Shown piece by piece: positions 6,966 through 11,142 of a stretch of 11,142 bases of DNA. The notes below the pieces were generated by a model, which saw nothing but the letters and a program-made list of their open reading frames with translations, was not told the DNA's origin and did not search any database. The DNA comes from Bog-473 sp964457065 (GTDB taxonomy: Bacteria > Actinomycetota > Acidimicrobiia > Acidimicrobiales > RAAP-2). The position numbers and the translations under genes were made by a program. The stretch is from contig CAYWDQ010000098.1 of NCBI GenBank assembly GCA_964457065.1, forward strand, positions 1-11,142, given 5' to 3'. The first letter of the stretch is position 1. Each line of letters opens with the position of its first letter.

Positions 6966-8356
6966 GTCGGCCTCGGAGTATCCGGGAGCCGCGCGGAACA
7001 GACTTCGGCGAAGCCGTCCTCGATGCACCCGGCGAGCTTGGGGCTGTCGGGCACGGCGGCGACATCGGCGGTGATGGTGACGCAGGCCCGGTCCGCGGCG
7101 GACACGAGGGACACGTTGAGCGCGGCCCCCGACGGCGGGGACACGGCGTAGATCCCCTCGATGCCCACGCCCGCCAGGAAGGCCTGGAACGGCGGTCCCG
7201 GGATGTTGGTGATGCAGAAGTCGTCGCCCAGCAGCATGGAGCTCCACAGGTTGCGGGCCACGACGGCCGGCAGGGCGCTCAGGACGGTGGCCAGGACGTC
7301 GCTCAGGGCGAGCCCCGGTGCGTGCTTCCACTGCGCCGCGTTCTTCCGGACCTCCGCCATGCAGTCCGCGACGTCGGCATGGACGGGGATGACGAACCGT
7401 GCGGGGACGAAGTGGTTCCCACCCGCTTGCTCCCCACCCCCGCGCACGTTCACCGGCATGAGCGCCCGGAAGCCCGAGCTCGTCGCACCGTGCTGCTCGT
7501 GGTAGAGGCTCAGGCCGCGCACGACGGACGCCACGAACACGTCGTTCACCGTGCCGCCCCATGCCTTTGCGGCGCTCTTGAGGCTCGGGAGGTCGAGCTC
7601 AATGACTTCGACGTGACGCCGGAAGCTGCGTCCCGTCATGATGGAGGAGATCGGCTTGCCCGCCGGAGCCATCAGCCTGGCCACCGAGGTGCCCACCGCG
7701 GCAAGCTGGCCGAGTGAGCGAACGGGGTGCGTCATAAGGCCGACCGCGCCGTTGACGAGGTTGGTCGGATCGGGCAAGAGCGGCAGTCGCGAAAGCAGCG
7801 AGCGGCTGGGCGCAGGGCTGGCCTCCGGCACTGTGTCCCTGTGTCCCGCTGGCGACGACGGGCCGGACGGGTCGAAGAGGTGGGCCAGCACGGCGAGGCC
7901 GCCGACTCCGTCGATGAGAGCGTGGTGGACCTTCATGACGAGGGCGGCGTGGTCCGCGCCGATGCCCTCGACCAGGACGGCCTCCCACAGCGGTAGGGCG
8001 GAGTCGAAGCCGCTCGTCGCCATCGTCTGGGCCATGTCGAGGACATCGCGCATGCTTCCGTACCCGGCCAGGCGCATGCGCCGTAGGTGGGTGTCGAGGT
8101 CGAAGGACTCGTCAAACACGAACTGCGGGCGACCCCGACCCGGGGCCCGGGTCACCGCCCGCGAGCGCAGGCGTGGCACCGCCACGGTGAGACCGGCGAC
8201 GCGGGCGCGGACCTCTGCCCAGTCGGGCCTTCCCTCCAGGACCATGATGGCCACGATGGTCGGGCGCATCACGGGATCGGCGCCGATCGTCCACAGCAGT
8301 GCATCGGAGCCGCTCATGGTGTCGACGCTCCGGGCGCTCATCTCGTGGTTTTCCAT
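6962..8356 (-). CDS. Wax ester synthase/diacylglycerol acyltransferase (WS/DGAT), complete
   Basis: A 464-residue acyltransferase of the same family as its downstream neighbour but clearly divergent from it. It has S-D-A-L-L-W at the N-terminus (17-22), where the neighbour has the more usual P-L-D-A-S-F. Family marks in order: P-L-W-E (122-125), catalytic H-H-A-L-I-D-G (144-150, His145 expected as the general base), T-V-N-D-V-F (269-274), P-V-N-V-R (301-305), N-I-P-G-P (384-388) and a C-terminal D-G-F-A-E helix. It should use acyl-CoA and an alcohol acceptor; wax ester versus triacylglycerol cannot be decided from sequence. ATG 8356 is chosen because GGAGAAGGGG lies seven bases upstream; ATG 8341 is a possible internal alternative. 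It is the first gene of a two-gene operon, coupled by ATGA to the second, and is divergent from the MFS gene with 228 bp between them. Confidence 0.94.
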   Translation of the reverse strand: MENHEMSARSVDTMSGSDALLWTIGADPVMRPTIVAIMVLEGRPDWAEVRARVAGLTVAVPRLRSRAVTRAPGRGRPQFVFDESFDLDTHLRRMRLAGYGSMRDVLDMAQTMATSGFDSALPLWEAVLVEGIGADHAALVMKVHHALIDGVGGLAVLAHLFDPSGPSSPAGHRDTVPEASPAPSRSLLSRLPLLPDPTNLVNGAVGLMTHPVRSLGQLAAVGTSVARLMAPAGKPISSIMTGRSFRRHVEVIELDLPSLKSAAKAWGGTVNDVFVASVVRGLSLYHEQHGATSSGFRALMPVNVRGGGEQAGGNHFVPARFVIPVHADVADCMAEVRKNAAQWKHAPGLALSDVLATVLSALPAVVARNLWSSMLLGDDFCITNIPGPPFQAFLAGVGIEGIYAVSPPSGAALNVSLVSAADRACVTITADVAAVPDSPKLAGCIEDGFAEVCSARLPDTPRPT

Positions 8357-8584
8357 GGCACAACCCCTTCTCCGAGCGATTCTGGGTTCAGCGGGGTCGG
8401 GCTCATAGAGCCGGAAGTCCCCAATTCGGGGCGCCGGGGGCGCCTGGGTCCCGACGAAGTGTCTTTGGACCCTTCAGGATGGCCCGCGGTGGACATAGCA
8501 TCGGTCCTGGCCTGACGCCGTGGGTCCGGGAACGGGACCATCTGGGGGCATGGGGCTGCGGAGTTGCTGGAAAGGGGAGGGATC
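8357..8584. promoter_or_regulatory. Divergent promoter region between WS/DGAT pair and MFS transporter
   Basis: This 228-bp interval must hold the promoters of both outward-facing genes and has no credible ORF. It is rich in short inverted repeats. GGCTC-ATA-GAGCC is at 8400-8412, CCCC-AATTC-GGGG at 8419-8431, and GGCGCC-GGG-GGCGCC at 8430-8444. GGGTCC (8446-8451) pairs with GGACCC (8467-8472), and GGTCC (8523-8527) with GGACC (8535-8539). The first three lie close together and could be operator half-sites or hairpins. TAGCAT at 8496-8501 fits an actinobacterial TANNNT -10 box for the MFS gene, but its -35 is poor. The ribosome sites are AAGGGGAGGG just before 8585 (+) and GGAGAAGGGG just before 8356 (-). 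No regulator gene is present in the window. Confidence 0.6.
8430..8444. repeat. Perfect inverted repeat GGCGCC-GGG-GGCGCC
   Basis: Two copies of the six-base palindrome GGCGCC separated by three G residues form a perfect inverted repeat in the divergent promoter region. It abuts a second inverted repeat (CCCC/GGGG, 8419-8431). It could be an operator for a dimeric repressor or a hairpin. In G+C-rich DNA such a repeat can also arise by chance, and there is no T-run to make it a terminator. Confidence 0.5.
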
Positions 8585-10426
8585 ATGACCACGACAGCGG
8601 TGAGCGCACCGGTCCCCAAGCAAGGCCTGGCGAACGCCTTCGGGCGGCGCCAGCTCTACAAGTACCCCAACACCGTGCCGCGGCTGGGATACCTGTCGAT
8701 CGTCGTCCTCACCACGATCATGCTCTATTACCTCTACTACGTGGAGGGGGCGGTCACTCCGCTGATGCTGCCCTATTACCACATGTCCTTCCAGTTCTTC
8801 TTGTACCTACTGGTGGTCTCGAACGCGATCGGCGCCTTCAGTGCGTTCATCGGCGGCCTCTCCGACAAGATCGGCCGGGCCAATCTCACCATCTACGGGA
8901 CGCTGACCGTGGCGCTCATTCAGCTCTTCGCCATCCCCCACATCTCCGACAAGTACTGGTTCGCCGCCGCCTACTGCGTGATCGGGTTCGTGGAGGGTGT
9001 GATCCTCGTCTCGACGCCGGCGCTGATGCGCGACTTCTCGCCCCAGATGGGTCGCGGCGCCGCCATGGGGTTCTGGGCGATCGGCCCCTCCATGGGCGCC
9101 CTGGCGGCCAGCCTGGTGGCCACGCACACCCTCAGCCACCTGGGGCCCTGGCAGGACCAGTTCATCATCTCGGGCCTCGTGTGCCTGGGCGTGGTCATCA
9201 TCGCGTTCTTCTTCTTGCGCGAGCTCTCGCCACAGCTGCGGGACCAGCTCATGGTCAGCGAACGTGAGCGCGCGCTCGTCGAGGCGCGGGCAAGGGGCAT
9301 CGACGTCCAGAAGGCGACCCGGCACCCGATCCGCTCCATGATGAAGATCGACCTGGTCGCCTCATCCATCGCAATCTCGGTGTTCCTCCTGTTCTATTAC
9401 GCCTCGGTCAGCGTGCTCACCATCTACTGGGTGGTGACGTTCAACCGGACCACGCCTCAGGCCAACGGGATCAACGTCTGGTTGGCCGGGTTCCTCTCCG
9501 CCGGGTTGGTCCTGGCCGGCGTGCTCTCCGACTGGGCTCGGGTGCGCAAGCCCTTCATGCTCGGCGGGGCGATCTGCGCCATGGTCATGATGGGCTTCCT
9601 CATCGTGCAGACGGGCCACCCGCACACGGGCTACTACTCCAACGTCCTGGTGGTCGTGCTGCTGGCCGTCTCGATCGCGTTCGCCTACGCGCCTTGGATG
9701 GCCAACTACACCGAGCAGGTCGAATCGCACAACCCGGCCCTGACCGCGTCGGGGCTCGCCGTCTGGGGATGGATCCTGCGCATCACCGTCGCCCTCTCGT
9801 TCTTGGTGCTGCCCCACGTGATCACCACCTCGACCGTGCTGGTGGACAACCAGGGGGCGGGCGCCACCTTGCAGACGATCCAGGCCGCGCAGCCCTACGC
9901 CCCCACGACGTCACCGCCTGCTTGCAACTCGACCTCGGCACCCGCCTCGGTGATCAGCGGGCTGCAGGGCACGAAAGAGGCCGGGCCGGAGACGCTGGCC
10001 ACCGTCCTCGCCACGTGCAACTCGACGCACAACCTCGGCCAGGCGCTGACCGCGGCCGGCGGCCTGTCGAACCCCCAGGTCCAAGGCCTGCTCGCCTACA
10101 GCCCGCTGGCGACCGCCATTCAGAACGGCCAGCCGGTGAGCCAGGCCGAGATCCAGTCGAAGGTCGGTGTGCACTCACAGGACCTCGCCAGCCTGCTCGT
10201 GGCCGAGCAGAAGCTCGTGCCGGCCCAGAAGGCCTCGCCCAACGAATGGAAGAGGTGGTGGACGGTCTGCCTCCTCGGCATGCTGGTGTTCGCCATCCTC
10301 GTCTTCTTCATGCGCGGGCGCTGGAGCCCACGGGCAGCGCGACGCGATCTCGCGGAGCACGACCGCATCATCTCCGAAGAGCTGGCCAAGCTGGCCCGCG
10401 AACCCGAGGCTGCCCCTGTCGGTTAA
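8585..10426 (+). CDS. MFS transporter with large extracytoplasmic domain between TM11 and TM12
   Basis: A 613-residue secondary transporter of the major facilitator superfamily in the cytoplasmic membrane. Twelve hydrophobic helices are visible, near 34-52, 68-90, 100-118, 125-147, 158-180, 192-211, 258-284, 296-315, 322-342, 350-370, 386-414 and 558-576. MFS motif A, G-G-L-S-D-K-I-G-R (90-98), lies between helices 2 and 3. Buried Glu54 and Glu137 are candidates for proton coupling. The six-plus-six halves are joined by a charged cytoplasmic loop (213-257). Unusually, about 138 residues (418-555) separate helices 11 and 12 on the outer side. They contain two C-N-S-T motifs (Cys447, Cys478). 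The tail is basic, then acidic and helical. ATG 8585 is chosen over TTG 8564 because AAGGGGAGGG sits just before it. Divergent from the WS/DGAT operon; a lipid-related substrate is conceivable but unproven. Confidence 0.93.
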   Translation: MTTTAVSAPVPKQGLANAFGRRQLYKYPNTVPRLGYLSIVVLTTIMLYYLYYVEGAVTPLMLPYYHMSFQFFLYLLVVSNAIGAFSAFIGGLSDKIGRANLTIYGTLTVALIQLFAIPHISDKYWFAAAYCVIGFVEGVILVSTPALMRDFSPQMGRGAAMGFWAIGPSMGALAASLVATHTLSHLGPWQDQFIISGLVCLGVVIIAFFFLRELSPQLRDQLMVSERERALVEARARGIDVQKATRHPIRSMMKIDLVASSIAISVFLLFYYASVSVLTIYWVVTFNRTTPQANGINVWLAGFLSAGLVLAGVLSDWARVRKPFMLGGAICAMVMMGFLIVQTGHPHTGYYSNVLVVVLLAVSIAFAYAPWMANYTEQVESHNPALTASGLAVWGWILRITVALSFLVLPHVITTSTVLVDNQGAGATLQTIQAAQPYAPTTSPPACNSTSAPASVISGLQGTKEAGPETLATVLATCNSTHNLGQALTAAGGLSNPQVQGLLAYSPLATAIQNGQPVSQAEIQSKVGVHSQDLASLLVAEQKLVPAQKASPNEWKRWWTVCLLGMLVFAILVFFMRGRWSPRAARRDLAEHDRIISEELAKLAREPEAAPVG

Positions 10427-10440
10427 CGGACGTCGGGGAT

Positions 10441-11142
10441 TTAGAGCGCCGCGGACCAGTCCGCCAGCCCGGGCGCCAGGAGGGGCCAGCGGGAGAACAG
10501 TCCCTCGCCGGCCGCGGCCGTGCGCTCGTTCCATTCGCGGTCACCCCAGGGGGGCTCGACCAGCTCCGCCGCGGGCAGCAGGGCGGCCAGGCGTTCGGAG
10601 GTGGCCCTGGTGTGGTGGGGATCGCTCGCCCCGCTGCGGAACACCAGCGCCGGCAGGTCGAGGCGGCGCAGCTCGTCATCGCTCACCCCCGGGACGAGCT
10701 GGTCGGGCCGCGGGCAGTAGGCCAGCATCCACTGCTCCAGCGTGGCGATGAACGCCTGGGGATCCTGCGCCAGGAAGCGCTCCCGGTTGGCGGGGTTGCG
10801 CTCCAGGACCTCGGACCACTCGGGCAGCTCGAGCACGGCCGCCATCCCACCCCGCCAGGCGGCGGCGATGGAGTCCCCGCAATAGTGGGTGGCCAGGCTG
10901 AGCAGGCCGTAGGTGCCGCCGCTGATCCACCACAGGGCCAGCCCCCGGGCCACGTCGCGGTGGCGGGCCGCCGTGAGGAGCGAGACGCGGGAACCCCCCG
11001 ACCCTCCGGCGATGACGGCGGGTGCGAGGTCGAGCCGGCGCAGCAACCCGGCCAGCACGTCGGCCTGCATGGCCGATTCGGAGCTGCCCGCGAAGCACAC
11101 GTCGGAGGCACCGGTGTTGGGCCTGTCCCAGACCAGCACCCG
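10441..11142 (-). CDS. Alpha/beta-fold hydrolase, N-terminus outside window
   Basis: The final 233 residues of a hydrolase whose start lies beyond the right edge; perhaps 50-70 residues are missing. Visible marks, counting from the GTG codon at 11139, are the strand V-W-D-R-P-N-T-G-A-S-D (3-13), as in epoxide-hydrolase/haloperoxidase-like enzymes, and the nucleophile elbow G-G-S-G-G (45-49) with Ser47. A cap region lies near 75-150, and an acid site at S-G-A-S-D-P-H-H (169-176, Asp173). The usual catalytic His after the last strand is not seen: the expected place reads V-E-P-P-W-G-D-R-E-W (194-203), with no later His. His175 or His176 might substitute. It converges on the MFS gene with 14 bp between stops. 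The reaction is unknown; a lipid or ester substrate is only suggested by the neighbouring acyltransferases. Confidence 0.86.
   Translation of the reverse strand, partial: RVLVWDRPNTGASDVCFAGSSESAMQADVLAGLLRRLDLAPAVIAGGSGGSRVSLLTAARHRDVARGLALWWISGGTYGLLSLATHYCGDSIAAAWRGGMAAVLELPEWSEVLERNPANRERFLAQDPQAFIATLEQWMLAYCPRPDQLVPGVSDDELRRLDLPALVFRSGASDPHHTRATSERLAALLPAAELVEPPWGDREWNERTAAAGEGLFSRWPLLAPGLADWSAAL

Noticed and set aside
6015..7562. Single 515-codon minus-strand ORF spanning both WS/DGAT genes
   Set aside because: Its first 199 codons are a wrong-frame reading of the upstream WS/DGAT, and its part beyond the Ns is out of frame because of the placeholder gap length. The true gene starts at ATG 6965.
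8299..9267. 322-codon + strand ORF across the divergent promoter into the MFS gene
   Set aside because: Its product is His/Arg/Gly/Pro-rich with no domain, and it runs out of frame through obvious MFS membrane helices.

Overview
The window is G+C-rich throughout (about two thirds by eye), uses GTG starts freely and packs its genes tightly. Adjacent wax ester synthase/diacylglycerol acyltransferases (WS/DGAT) and a fused Wzz-type tyrosine kinase point to an actinobacterium, possibly Acidimicrobiia-like; the taxon is inferred. The run of ten Ns at 6308-6317 shows this is a draft scaffold, probably environmental.

Left part (1-5498, all + strand): a cell-surface polysaccharide locus. It holds the end of a GT4 glycosyltransferase, a chain-length/tyrosine autokinase protein overlapping it by 10 bp, and a Wzx/MATE-like flippase 4 bp further on. 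A leader of about 260 bp with no secure gene follows. Then come a possible 38-codon ORF and a two-domain alpha/beta hydrolase whose likely GTG start overlaps the small ORF's stop. The hydrolase resembles the paired hydrolases of exosortase-type exopolysaccharide loci, but here both are in one polypeptide. Domain 1 has Arg at the nucleophile position and domain 2 has Cys.

Middle (5519-8356, - strand): two WS/DGAT genes overlapping as ATGA, so translationally coupled. Both carry the HHxxxDG motif and are predicted to make wax esters or triacylglycerol from acyl-CoA. The scaffold gap lies inside the downstream gene. Both flanks end exactly on codon boundaries, so the true gap is probably a multiple of three and the gene is probably intact.

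Right part (8357-11142): a 228-bp divergent promoter region with several GC-rich inverted repeats. It is followed by a 12-helix MFS transporter (+) with an unusual extracytoplasmic domain of about 138 residues between the last two helices. Converging on it is an alpha/beta hydrolase (-) that runs off the window edge.

Taken together, a surface-polysaccharide assembly operon abuts a neutral-lipid synthesis cluster next to a transporter and a hydrolase. The most notable items are the fused hydrolase with its coupled small ORF, and the WS/DGAT pair divergent from the unusual MFS protein. The latter may be a lipid make-and-move module, but that link is inference from position only.
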